From Zonotrichia leucophrys gambelii (Eukaryota > Chordata > Aves > Passeriformes > Passerellidae), in contig NC_088169.1 in assembly GCF_028769735.1 (NCBI RefSeq), positions 47,219,229-47,283,228 on the forward strand: 64,000 nt of DNA, in the 5' to 3' direction. The notes beneath the pieces were generated by a model that did no database searches, had not been told where the DNA came from, and worked only from the letters and a program-made list of their open reading frames with translations. The position numbers were made by a program, and so were the translations under genes. Positions within the stretch are counted from its first letter, which is position 1; every line of letters begins with the position of its first letter. Below, in pieces: positions 26,883 through 39,800 of the stretch.

Positions 26883-29800
26883 AATAAAAACTTATCTACA
26901 TGATGGAAAAATATTAATTGCATTTTTAAAAGAAAGCTAATGATATCTCAGTTCCTGTCTTGATTCCAGTATTTTTGCTCTCATTACAAATTGCTTTGCA
27001 TTTCTCAAAATACTGAGATGATGTCAAATACTCCTATTAATATGGGCAAAAGGAAGCATATTTAACAGAGATGATGGGTAAACATTTAATGAGGACACTT
27101 TGAATAATTCCTAGCTGTCTATAAATAGTTGACAAAACTGATTATGAATTTAGGCATCGTGCCTGGTGTATGAAGTGAGAAAAAAGCAATCTGAATAGCT
27201 TTAAAGCTTGTCTTTGAAGTGCTAAGGGTGATATCCATTAGGTCACTTAGGTTTTGGGTGAGGGGTTGTTGGTTGGAGATTTTTTTTTTTTTTTAATTTT
27301 ACTGCATTATGCTTTAATGGATTTATTGATAAGGTGGTTTTTAGGGAATTTCAAAATTCCTGTATTTACTGTAATTTGACAATATGGTGTCTGTTTTCCT
27401 TATTATTCAATTACATGGTGGTAATTTAAATACTCTAAACTAGACTATGATAATGAGCTCTTCAGGGAATTAAACTTGAATCAGCCTGGTAACTGAAACT
27501 AGTAAAGCACACAGCATCTCACATATCTCCTGACATGTTATTTTGACATCCTATGATACATTTGCACTCCCTAGTTCTCCTGATGGAGCTGTTTGTATTG
27601 CTGATTTTGCCTAAAGAGCTAAAGGTCAGGACCTGTAGAATACTCCTTCTCTTGGTGCAACCAGTGATGTACCAGGATCACCTTTAGCATGTTAAATAGC
27701 AGAGTATTTCTTTCTGTTCTTTCTTCATGGTTAAGTTTTAGTTTTGGTTTTGCTACTCTGTGATTCTTAGGACATGTCAATTTATTCTTTTCCTCAACTC
27801 ATGGAAACCAAATTTCAAGAAAACACTGACATTGCACAAACCAGAGCTACCTTTTAGTACAGTGAAATACATTCCTTTTTCCAGAATTCAATTGCATCAC
27901 CCTATTTCCCATGAATAATGTTCTAAAGTTCTGTCACATTGCCAATTCTCCTCAGTTTGTAGCATTTGCAACTTTTGTCAAGTTCTGTAAGCACAGTCTG
28001 GTCTTTCTGGTATGTCTTTGGTCCTGTTATGTTTCTTTTTTTTCTATATTATCTCTTAGATGGTCCTTATATATATTGTGCCTGTGTGTACTTACCCTTG
28101 CTTTGATTTCTGAGGCTCATATACAAGGTTATATTTATGCCTATTTAACCTCAGGATTTGCCATATATATTTCATGGCATAATTTGCTACCAATGTTAGC
28201 TTTAAATGTCTGCCAAGCAAATAAAAATAAATGTGAAGAACAGATGATAAAATGCCACAGTTTGTGCAATCACTTGTTTTCAGGCACATTTCACATAAAA
28301 TAGTAATTGTGGAAGCTTCAAAGACTGTCTGAAAAACATTAGGTACAACCATGTTCCTGCCTTCTGGGCAAAACTGTTCTAAGCAGTTCAGTTCCAGCAC
28401 TGATTCAATAGTCTTTCTTTTTTAACAAATTTTGAAATGCCATTGTCACTGATGCTGTAAAAAGTATTGTGATCACCCAATGGCTGGTGATCTAGTGCTT
28501 CCAGAAATTTTAGTTTTTGCCAAGAAATCTGGAGTATTTTCCCAGGTAGTTTTAACCATCTTCAGCATATTCTCTTCTCGAGTTACTTATGTTTGACTCC
28601 TCACAGCTGAGGCACACAGTCAGGAGCAGAGCTCAAATGGGTGATCAGCTGCTGAAGTACATTTTATGACAAGATTAATTATTTCTAGAAGTGCCAATTC
28701 CTTAAAGTTAATCTGAGTGGTTAGCTTGGATTAAAAAAAAATGACATTATAGATATTTGGAGCAACAAGCTATGTTCCAAGACCTTTTGAAAACCCTTGA
28801 GGCTGATGTATACCAGGCACAGTTGACATTCTGTCTTTATAGCCAGGAAATTGGTGAGAATGTCAGCTGCACTGCACATCTCCAGCATCTACACAATAGA
28901 TGACATTTCAGGGAGATTGTGTATTTTTAGCTTTTTAATTATTTTGAATTTTCAGATTTTTTTGGGGGTAGAAGGGGACAAGCAAAACATGTTTGCATTT
29001 AATTTATACAAGATTCAAACTTTAAATAAATACATATTCACATTAAAATGTTGACTTTTATTAAATTCCTATATCAGTAAATCAATTTCCAGAGTTTCTC
29101 ATTTTAAGTATAAATAATAGCTTTATCTTGAAAAAAGATTTAAAATAAGAATATTCTCAAACCTATAACAGGTAAGCTTTGGGTTTTTCTGAAAGAAATG
29201 CTGTAGTTATGTTTTATCATACTATTCCAACAGTGTATGCCAGAGAGTTTTCTTAGGCTATAAATACTAAATAAATAATTTTTTTTTCATTTTACATGAA
29301 ATAGAGAAGAAAATTCATATACTTATTTTCTTCTCTAATGTCCATTTGAGGCAAAGAAGACCATTTCAGCAATTTAATTTAATTTGTGTCACTGTGACAG
29401 CAAAGTCACATAGCCTTAAATTAATGCAAAAGACAGAGAAAGATTCTATTTCAGTTTGTGCAAAAGTTCTGCAACAAAGACACAATGGGAAGTTAAATAC
29501 CCTGGGCATTACCACAGTTTTTATCTCTATTTCATCAAACTGACAACACAGTCACAGTTCTTTTAGCTACAGCTTGCACTGCATTTGTTGTGAAAGTTCT
29601 TGAGTGTTTTGGCAAACTGAGGATGCTCAGCATGAATTTAATCTAAGTAAAAAATCACAGTGTGACTTGGAATTAGGTACTGAGCCCTTTTGAAAAGAAG
29701 AAAGGGTACTAATATACTCAGTTTTTAAAGAATACAACCAGAATACATTTTCATTTTTCTGCTTTCTACACAAAAGCAAACTATAAAATAAAGGAAACAA

Positions 29801-29950
29801 GAACTAAAACAAGTCTCTAGAAATTATCAGTCTCTAGAGAGATTGATATCAATCTCATCTCATGCATTTGAACAATGTATGGAGGCACAGCTAGAGAACC
29901 TGTGAAATCAAGGCAAATTAGTGCTTCTTGTAAAATGTGACTGTATTGCA
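26883..29950. other. Unannotated AT-rich DNA
   Basis: No gene or transposon recognised. A T run lies near 27281-27294. The longest frames (27911-28303 plus, 28092-28400 minus) overlap each other, are hydrophobic or Cys-rich, and have no known signature. Confidence 0.5.
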
Positions 29951-30670
29951 CAGTATCATAGAATTGTTCAGGTAAGAAAGAACCTCTGGAATTCTTCTAC
30001 TTCAGTGTTCATTTTAAGAGTAGGATCAATTACAGTAGGCTACTCAGGGCTGTGTCCAAGCTGAATTATTCATGTCTCCAAGAAGGGAGAATCCACAACC
30101 TGTCTGGGAAACTTGGTCTGGTTTTGACCAGTGTTTGACCATTCTAGAGTAAAAAAAAGGCTTTTCCTTGTGCTTACCCATGATTTTTTGTATATACATT
30201 TGTATCTTAAACAAGTGTCCACTACAGTTGTCCATTCACAGAATATCACTGAGTGTTGGTTTTCTTCTTCCCACCCCCAGCAGGGTATACCCCATCAGGT
30301 ATTTAGACACATTGGTAAGATTTCCCCAAGCCTCCTCTTCTCTAAGCTAAACCGTTCCTGCTCTGTGAGCCTCTCCTCACACGTCTGACGCTTGAAGTCC
30401 TTAATGATCTTCATGATCCTTTGCAAGATTTACTCCACTATGTCCATGTCTCCTTCCTACTGAGGAGCTCAGACATGGACACAGCACTCCAGAGATGGCC
30501 TCTCCAGTGCTGAGTTAAGGGGAATAATTAACTCCCACAATTTCCTGACAATGTTGTTCCTAATGGAGCCTGGGAAGTTACTGGCCTCTTTTTCTGCAGT
30601 AAACAATTGCAGGCTAATTTTCAATTTTCTGATCATCAAGTTCCTCTCTTCTCCAGATGCTTCCCAGTAC
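29951..30670 (-). mobile_element. CR1 LINE, 5'-truncated, antisense
   Basis: The plus strand starts with a CR1 3' end complement (CAGTATCATAGAATTGTTCAGG) and follows the antisense CR1 order: GGCTACTCAGGGCTGTGTCC, GGAGAATCCACAACCTGTCTGG, CAGTGTTTGACCATTC, then CCTCCTCTTCTCTAAGCT and CTCAGACATGGACACAGCAC. Similarity becomes weak after about 30560 and ends near 30670. Reading frames are disrupted. The long plus-strand frame at 30551-31045 is an antisense and flank artefact. Confidence 0.92.
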
Positions 30671-33017
30671 TCATGTACTCATGTATGGATTTATTTATTT
30701 CCAGCTACTCTGAATTTTCTTTTGCTGAAATATTTGACATTATTATTGGCCCTTTTCTCCTTCCTATCTGAGCAGTTCTTGCTTAATATTTTGATGCTTT
30801 GTTCTTTTTTCTTTCCTTTCTTATTTCATAATTTCTTTAGATGCATCCAATGTAAAAACTATATAGTGCTGTCCCCAAAAAACTTAAAAAGCACACACTA
30901 TGCTTATGCTTTCAGAAAATACACACTTATTCCATTATTTACTTGTCTGTATGCATATGTAAACACAGACCATTATGTCATACATATAAAGGTATGTGTT
31001 TACATATGCATACAGACACATACATATATTCATAAATATATTTAAGATTAAATGTGCTTAAGTATCAATTATCAGAAATAAATAACATATTATATAATAG
31101 ATTTAATGTAGTTCATATAATAAGTGTTCTTGATATATTTCTTGGATATTTAATATGTTTTCAACAGACCCCTCTCTCTATTTAACAGCAAAATAAGCAA
31201 GATATCTCTAGCTGTGTTCAAAATTTAATAATATTGAGAATTTTCCCCAAAGTTTATGATTTAGTTTATGGAAAGTTTCCTTCCCTGTAGCTAATTTTAC
31301 TCCCTTTATTTTATATTAAAAATGGTTTTAATTTTAACTTGAATAATTCTCAATGTAAGTTACTGATAACTTACTGGTTTATTCCTGGTTGTAAAAAATC
31401 TTCATCTATGAAGCTGAGAAGCTACAAATCCATCTCCACTCTGTCATACAGTAAATAGTTAAATGCACTGTATATTGATATTCATATTATATGGTTGTTT
31501 TCCTTTTTTGGAACAAAAATTGGCTAATTTTAAGAGGTCAGCCAATACAAAAAGTTTATTTATAGAATGCACAACTGTTCTTTACTATGCTTTTTTTTCA
31601 CAAAATATCTGCATTATGAATGGGCTTCTATCTTTCAAGGATGTCAGTGAAAATAGGCAGCCTAATTCCAATTTAATGACATTTTAGTTTTTGCTCTGTG
31701 TTGTCACAGTCATCATTTTAAGAATACATTTTGCAGATATTTTCTGTATATCTTTAGACCTTTAGACCTCATAACTAAGTAAATCAATTATAACAACAAA
31801 ACACTATGAGTTTTCTTTTCTGTTAGTATATAAAAGCTCTAACAGAAAATAGTTCCATTGTAGCACTCTCTTTTTTCTGGAAGACTTTTGAAATAGCAGA
31901 AAATTATTCTTTTCTGTCTGTTGTTCATTGTTCTCTTCGGGCATTTCCTATTAAAATTAACCAGAGCAGGCTCCATTTCCTATCTATTCAATTGCTTTTA
32001 CTAGGTTGTATCAGGCCTGTTCCCTCAAATTTCTCAAGGATTTAGCACATAATACAGAAGAAAACCCCCCCAGCCGAAAGTTATGCTACTGTTGGAGGAA
32101 CATCTTCTATCAGCATTGTCTTGCTTATCTCTACAATTTTGCTGTGCTGGCATCAGAGCAGGAGCAATTCTTTTCTCTCCGTGGCCGTGCTGAAGGCCAC
32201 TGTGAAGTCTCTGCAGTACCTAACTTCAGTGTGTAAAGTTAATGTTAGCAAAACAATTATTGAAGGTCTGTTCCTGAAAACGTGTACAGCTGTGGAATTG
32301 TAATTTAACTAAAGGCTAGTGGAATCACTGACTTACCTCAATTCCTTTGTTGTACTTGCCTCTGGAGTTACCAGTTATTTTCAGTCTGACAAAATAAAAC
32401 TGTTTTCCTTACTTAATTAAAATCTTAGATGCTGTTTTAGTTTCAAAAATTGTTGGATTTAATTTGGCCCTTCTACCTAGCTACTTTCAACCAGGCTGGC
32501 CTATGCTCAAATGCCTGTCATTTTCTAATAGTCCTTTTTGGAAACAGAGTCGTTCATTATATTAAACATATTTCCACTCTGTCATTTACCTCTAATGGAA
32601 ATACAGTCAAGAGCCAGCTCATGAATGTATACACAATTTATTACGAATAGGAATGTAAATGTAGAGCGTGTAGTAGGGGTCAGGAAAGATAATATGAGAA
32701 TTTGAGGAAAAAATGAACACAAATAGTTTAAAGGAAAATAATTTACATGCATAATATAAGTGGGAATAATTCCAATTGACAGAATTATCATAATATAATA
32801 AAGGCATTTCATAATAGAGTTATGAACCTGTTGTATTGCGCTTGAAGTTTCTAAGCTGAAAGTAAACTTCATCTGCAAAAATCTCACCCCTGAACTGAGA
32901 TGAATGAGACTGATACCTCAGCAGAGACAGAGAAAACCTATGACAATTGGCCAAGGCATTTATAAACATACCTCTTACATGATCTTGCAAACAAGGACTG
33001 GAGAAGTGTTACTACCC
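30671..33017. other. Unannotated AT-rich DNA containing a perfect hairpin
   Basis: Apart from the inverted repeat at 30944-31018, no feature is recognised. Small frames around 32006-32303 and 32582-32887 have no domain signature. Confidence 0.5.
30944..31018. repeat. 24-bp perfect inverted repeat (hairpin), 27-nt spacer
   Basis: The arms at 30944-30967 and 30995-31018 are exact reverse complements over 24 bp. Inside, one mismatch is followed by three more possible pairs (969-971 with 991-993). It is rich in alternating TATG/CATA steps. The plus strand could form a stable stem-loop. It is not flanked by a recognisable element. Confidence 0.97.
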
Positions 33018-33080
33018 CAAAATCTTCTCATTTCCAGGCTGAACAATCCAAGTCTCTTAGCCTTCTGTCACAGGAATGTC
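33018..33080 (-). mobile_element. CR1 LINE internal fragment, antisense
   Basis: CTTCTCATTTCCAGGCTGAA, then CAATCCAAGTCTCTTAGCC, is the antisense of the CR1 segment encoding the SLEKRRL region. Only about 60 bp is recognisable before the sequence switches to sense CR1 at about 33089. Confidence 0.75.
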
Positions 33081-33088
33081 TCATGGGA

Positions 33089-33852
33089 ATTTCATGAGGC
33101 TCAACAAGGACAAATACAACGTTCTGCACCTGGGTCAGGGCAACTCAAGTAATGGGGCAGGCTGGGAGACAGAAGGATTGACAACACTCCTGCAGGACTT
33201 CAGGATTTGGGGATGCTGGTGTATTAAAAACTGGATATGAGCTGTCAATGTGTGCTTGTAGCACAGGAAGTCAATTGTATCCTGAGCTGCATCCAAAGCA
33301 GCAGGGCCAGCAGGGCAAGGGAAGGGATTCTGCCCCTCTGCTCTGCTCTGGTGAGATCCTATCTGGAACCCTGCATCCAGCTCTGGGGCTCTCAATGCAG
33401 GAAAGACATAAAGCTGTTGCAGTGGCTACTGAGGAGGGCCACAAATATAAAGAGATGGCTAGAACTGTCTTGTATGAGAAAATTCTGAGGGAGTTGAGAT
33501 TGTTCAACAGGACAACAGAAGGTGGGGAGATCATATTGTTGCCTTTCAGTATATAAAGGGGCCTTACAAGAAAGATGGGAGAAAATTTTTAATAGAGCCT
33601 TTTGCTATAGGAAAAGAGACAACAGTTTTGAACTAAAAGATAGATTTAGATAAATGTCATAATTTTTTTTTTTTTTGAGAGGGTGTTGAAACATTGGAAC
33701 AGGTGGCCACAAGAACTGGTAGGTTCCCATCCCCATTCCAGGCCTCTGAGGAACCTTCAACCTGTAGCTGAAGATGTTTGTTCATTGCAGGGGCATTGGA
33801 CTACACAATCTTTAAAGGTCTCTTCCAAATAATACTATTCTATGATTCTATA
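33089..33852 (+). mobile_element. CR1 LINE, 5'-truncated, sense
   Basis: The sequence runs from ATGAGGCTCAACAAGGACAA (encoding the reverse-transcriptase C-terminal 'MRLNKDKYNVLHLGQ' region) through CTATCTGGAACCCTGCATCC and GAACAGGTGGCCACAAGAAC to the CR1 terminus ATTCTATGATTCTAT. Frames are interrupted (an open piece at 33248-33556 shares the coding sense). A T run near 33662-33676 has expanded in the 3' UTR. It lies head to head with the antisense CR1 piece just upstream. Confidence 0.95.
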
Positions 33853-36582
33853 AACATTCTTAGCAATATAGGTATTACACAGATTTCTGTTGTGCTGATA
33901 AATTCTAAGGTAAACCAGAAAGGTAAAGCTTGACCATGATTTTCTGAGAATGTGAATTCATACCTTTTCCAGCCCCACCAAAGAAGCCTCATTTTATCAC
34001 AGATCATAAAAATGGAAGGCAGGAGGGAGATCGTTCTGCAAGTTATCTCCATCTGCTTCCCAGCCAGTCTCTCAAGCTGCATGCCAAAATTAGCATGTCA
34101 CCTCCCAGCAAGTCACAGAAGTATTACTAATTAAAATATTATCAACATGTCAGATTTGATTTTAATCAAGTAATTACTAGTGCTGAGCGCTAAAGTAGAT
34201 CTGAAAAACACTGGAAAGTGCATTTTAATCCCTTTTCTTCATTTGTTTAATACACACTATAAAACTGTTCTGAGTAAATCAACTCTGTCAACTAATTCAA
34301 TTTTCTTTCCACTGTGTGAAGACCTCACTAAGCATTATACCTGGCAGCTTAAGAAAGTGGGCAATGAGCTAGGAAGTACATGGAACTAAGAGCCTAAACC
34401 ACTTCAATTTTAATACTATACTTTTGACAGATTCATTAAAAATTACCCATTACTTTGAAAGTAGTTCCTCTCTGGATGTCATCCATAGATACAACAAATT
34501 TTAGATAAAAATCTCAACTTATTAATTATTGAAAATCCTGCAAGTCTTGCCTTCCTAAGCAGCTTCTTTTATAATTTAACTGCTTTAAAATACAAAGAAT
34601 AAAGCAAAATGTTTTATGAGAAATGTAAGAATGTAAGCATTATCTGTACTGGGTTAGGTACATAAACTTTTGTTTGTTAGATAGTCTAGATGGGTTGGTT
34701 CCAATGGTAAAATTTATCTCAGAAAATTTTAGCTGATTAAAATTCATGCATCCAATTTTAGTAACTCAAATGCCTAAGATCTGGCTAAAGAATTAAGGCT
34801 CGAGGTGGGCTCATCACCAGGTTTTTGATCTAAATTTAGCATTCAAATGTAATTGGCTAGGCATGAGTCCAATGACATGATTCAGTTTCTAGACCACAGG
34901 CATATACCATTAGGTGAAATGCTCTTGGGAAAACTGCAAAATGATAATTCTGACAACAGAAATTTATACTTTCCTGGAGCAGCATCTGGAAAGTAAATGA
35001 GATATAGCAGAACTTGTTAAATAAAATGAAATATTCTCTCTTACACTACTGAAAACTACTACTAAGTAGGTTATTTCTACTGCAGCCGTAACTTAGACTC
35101 TTTGACATGGGCTTCACCAATTAAACCTATGGTTAGTGCCATTGTGGTATTTGAGTCAACACTTCCTCCTGTCTGAGTGGTGTGAACCTGGAACTGCTAG
35201 AGGCCTTAGTCCTGCAGGAAGAGCAATGACAGGCAGCTGCATTCCTTTCTTAGTTCATGTTTACGTATTTGCAACCAAATACCTAGGTAAAGGGGTTTAA
35301 TAGCATTTAAGAAGCGTTAGGTAGATTTAAGATGTGTCCATGAATGTAGCATACATGTCACACCATACATAGGTAGCTGAAATGGTGGCTAAAAACATCT
35401 CAGAATCACACTTCAAGTCATCTAAAGCAGCATCAGACTGCTCTGTTTAGGATGCTGAACCAATTTCCAAGTACAGAATACAGCTGCTGCATTAGGCATC
35501 TAATTTTACATGCAAATTTGCCTCTCTGCAAGCTGGAGTCCATCTTGATATTTAATAACGCTTGCCATATTGCCAATAAAAATCTCCAGTTTTCAGTCTC
35601 TTATTTATCTAGTTTTTCTATATTTTCTAAATAAACTGAGGCATTTCTGGGTTTTTGGTTTTTTCTTTTTTTTCCCCATGCAAGTCTTCTATGATTTTAA
35701 GAGCAATTTCTCTACACCTCCTTAGGTACCTCTGCTTACCCAGATTTTACATTAGTGTAAGCAAATTGGCTTCAGTTTTATTATACTATCTCTGAAAGTA
35801 GAACAATATAATTTCCTTTGTTTTAAAATCTAGTTCTTAGCAGAAGTCCCCTGTGGAATCCCAGTTTTTGGAAGAAGCTTTTATGCTGCAAATAAACTTA
35901 TATGAGAGTAAAGTGACTTTTCTCCCCAAGTCAATTTAGCCCCCAAAATGTGATGCCAGTTTTCATGTATCCTGTTCTGCCCTCAACAGATGAGACTAAC
36001 GTGATGCATGAATGAAAACATGTGTTTACAGAAATCTGTAAATAAACTGGACTTTAGTCCTTGAGGAGCAGACCATTTAAAGGAATTTATTAAAACATTA
36101 AATCACTGAGAGACAAGGTGTGAGAATCAAAGTACAGTTTTTGTGGCCATGTTGAAAATGGATGAGACTTAAATAAGCAACATACACAGTTAAGACAAAA
36201 GGGAATGAAAATAAGTGAATTTCAAAATAATTTAATTTAAATATATGCACTTTACAGTTTTACTGCACTGCCCAAAAATTTATTTTAAAAGATGTTTTCA
36301 AACTAAAGTTCACACAGATAAGTCTTCCAATAAAGAACTACTACATTCATTAGTATCCTTTAAGAGTTAATCATATGTTTTCGGATCCCTTCTTGATTTT
36401 TCATGCTGGAGATACTCGGGCATCTTCTGAATAAACTTTCAGACAAAACATTTAAATTCTGCTGAAGAAAAACAATGAAATTATTTTATCTGTCTACAAA
36501 TGGGAACAAAATCACACCCCTATAATAAATTAATTCCTGAAATATGTTCCTGAGGTCTTTAGGTTAAAGCGAATTAATGGAC
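33853..36582. other. Unannotated AT-rich DNA
   Basis: No gene, RNA or transposon is recognised. Short frames occur at 33840-34389 and 35452-35634 without domain signatures. Confidence 0.5.
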
Positions 36583-36808
36583 AGAAAATCTTTATACTGA
36601 GGGTGATGAGGCACTGGAACAGGTTGTCCCAGGAAACTTTGAATGCTCCATCCCTGGAAGTGTCCAAGGCCAGGCTGGATGGAACTTGGAACAACCTGGT
36701 CTAGTGGAAGGTGTCCCTGTGACAAGGCAAGTGACAAGTCAATTTCAAATAGGGGAACATTAAGGTCCCTTCCAATCCAAAGCATTCTATAACTCTGTAA
36801 TTCTATGA
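36583..36808 (+). mobile_element. CR1 LINE 3'-terminal fragment, sense
   Basis: The sequence reads GAGGCACTGGAACAGGTTGT, CCAAGGCCAGGCTGGATGGA, ACAACCTGGTCTAGTGGAAG and ends GTAATTCTATGA. It is an ordinary CR1 3' UTR. A short unmatched stretch (about 36729-36752) lies just before AGGTCCCTTCCAATCC. Only about 225 bp was inserted or survives. Confidence 0.94.
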
Positions 36809-39800
36809 AATGTAAAATTCAATACTCTAATCAGTGAGATACTGAGGGATCTGGGTTCAACCATGATTCAACACACAAGTTATTCAAGCTTTTCTTTTTT
36901 TGTTTTTTTTTTTGCTTTTTTTAAATTAGGTCCTAAAACAGTGATGCATTCCCACAGGATAAAAATAAAAAGTAATTGAGAAACCTAAACTAATTTCTCT
37001 TTCACTGAACTAATGTTAGAACATATGTGACTGAAACTAGCCCTGTATTGCAATCTTGAAACATACAGAAAATAAATCCCAAGTAACAATGGGAGGTAAT
37101 GCACTGGGATTAAGAAATGGGAACTGTGAGCCAGATGAAGTAACAGCTTGACTAGACACCAGGCTTTTCAGATAATCTAACCAGTTTTTATTTAATAATA
37201 TAGCTAGAAGAAACGTTAGACGAAAGTCAGTATCTGTAAAAGAACAAAGCTGAAGATCATAACATACCTATGACTGAATTTAAGGAAACAGTCAAGAAGC
37301 TGGAAAGGGTATCAATTAATGTTTCTGAGAACTAAAGATAACTATGACCTTTTGCCTTGGATTAGAAGGTGGATGTTTGCAAGTGAGCTATTATTTTGTT
37401 ACGATTAGCTGATATCTTTTACACAGCTTTTTTTAAACAAATGTTTAAAAAGTTCTGCCTGAGACACGTCAGTGAACCACATTATAATGCCTTCAGGGAA
37501 ATAACAGATAGAAAACTAACACTTTGACACAAACTTACAGTGGATTTCAAACTACTCTTTAAGAAATTAGCAAAATTATCCTTAAAATAACATTGACAAA
37601 ATCACATTATGATCCACAGTTTTTCCTTTTCTTCATTCAGTGAAAATGTTTTGAAAGACAAGGCTGTTTTCTTTATTTCCATTTTTTTTTCAAACTGTTC
37701 ATACTTCATTTGTAGTATGTTTACTGTCTTTCACTGCCATTACCCCTGGAAATATATCTGTAATGTCTCACAGAAACAGACTCAAGTGTGTTCTGCCTGT
37801 CCAAACTGGCTCAACATGGCAGAGCTGTAATTCAAAGCCTCCTCAGCTGCCAGCATAATGACACACTTGAGGAACTGGGCTGATTATCTCAATCACACTG
37901 ACATCCAATGTAGCAACACACTTTTTGGACTGAAGCTGGATTGCACCATGGCATTTGGGAACATGAGAGCTTGTGTTTGGATGGTCTGCAAAAGTATGTA
38001 TGCCTTTATGTGCGCACACAGGCATTACAAAATAGAGATGTCACTCCCCAGTGTCCTTTCATCTTTGAAGGGAGGATGACAGAAACTGACCACATCTTTC
38101 CAGAAAAGAGCCACAGAATCTTTCATGATTTCATGTCTTTCATGCAAAACTTTTTTAGTAGTCCCAGAACATATTTTCTCTTTTTTACATCAACAACACA
38201 ATTTTCAGTGTCTTGAAATGCTTGAGGAATCTTCAGATTACTTTCTAAAAGTTTACTTGATAAATGCATATGTAACTAATTTTCAATTTAAATTCTTTTA
38301 TTTTTTTATTGTTTCTTAAATTTTCCTAAAGTTCATTACCTTATGTTTCACATTCTCCTTCATCTAAGTGAATGGAATAATAAATTTATATTTAATTTTC
38401 TGGAGGCTGCATGCCTCATCTCCCATGTGCAATTATTTGGCTCTTAAGAAGCAATATCACCTCTCTTAGGCTCCTCCTGGCATGTACAGGCCTACATTTA
38501 TACCTATATCTTTGCTCCTTGGGGCATTACATTACTCAAGTATAGCCTGGACATCAATACTATAAAGAAATTTCTTTTTTAGGTTTTTTTTTTTTTTTTT
38601 TTTCAAGCAAATGCTTTTACATTTACATTACATATACACCAATATTATGGACCAGAAATTAAATTAATTCACTTGGAAAATTCTAAACTGTACTCTAGCC
38701 ATGTAAACTATTTAAAATTTTTCTTTTCTTCATTAACAAAATTATAAATCAGTAAACAACACTGGAAATAAAACAGACATCTTTGAGATTCAACAGTGAA
38801 TAATATTCCAGTTTGGAAGCACTACTAATAACTATTGGAAGGATGTTATTTCCAACGATTTATGCATTTCTCCTGCACGGATTTTCACTTCATCATATAT
38901 ATTTTAATTCAGATGTCAAACAGAGTGAGAAATGAATATTTTACTTTGACAGATATCATAATCAACAATTTTGAACAGATGCTTTTTTTACAAGCTCCTC
39001 AACAGAGAAACAACAGTTTAGTTTTTAGTGAAATGACAACTCACCAGTACTTGGCATTTATTTGGGTCCCCTGCAGCCACAGCAACTGTGCCTTTTTTAA
39101 AAAAAAATGGTTCAGTTCAAGCAGAAATTATTTTTCCTGTCTTTTTTGAGTGGGATTAAAATATCAGCACTTCAGAGCATTGGAATTTTATTCTATGCAA
39201 AATATTTTTTAGAATATAAAAAATATTTCTGCTTAATATTTAAAACAAAAATGATATCTTAATGAAAGTTTAAAAACATAATTTTATGATTCTGAAATGA
39301 AAAACGTCATCAAAATTTTAGTTTTTATAATGCATATACATTGGGGAGAGGGTGAGTTATGATAGTTAATTTCAACACTAATTAATGGTTTTCAAACACC
39401 ACACTAATTATAATTGCCATTAACTCAGAAAAGCGTAATTCTGAAAATTACAATAGGATGGGTGAATGCAACAAAGAGTTTAATAAAACCAATATAGATA
39501 ACGCTGACTATCAAAGGGAAAAAACATTATTATTTTGATAGAGTTTATGAATAACTACCAGCATTTCAGATATAAACAAGCACTTCAAAAATTCCTGAAG
39601 GTGTATTTCAGCAGACACTCTGAATTTGCACACAGGTAACCCATTTTTTCTTTAATAGATGCTTTTTTTGCTTTAGCTTGGGAGTTAGCATTACATTTCT
39701 ATCTCTATCCACTATAATCCTCAGAAAAGTTATAAAGTCAGCATTTAAGACTTTTCCACAGTAATGAAGCTCTTAGGTTTCTCTGTTTTCTGCATGTTAG

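Noticed and set aside
30551..31045. 164-codon plus-strand open frame with hydrophobic runs
   Set aside because: It starts in antisense CR1, runs through T-rich DNA (hence Phe/Leu) and ends in the hairpin at 30944-31018. Not a membrane-protein gene.
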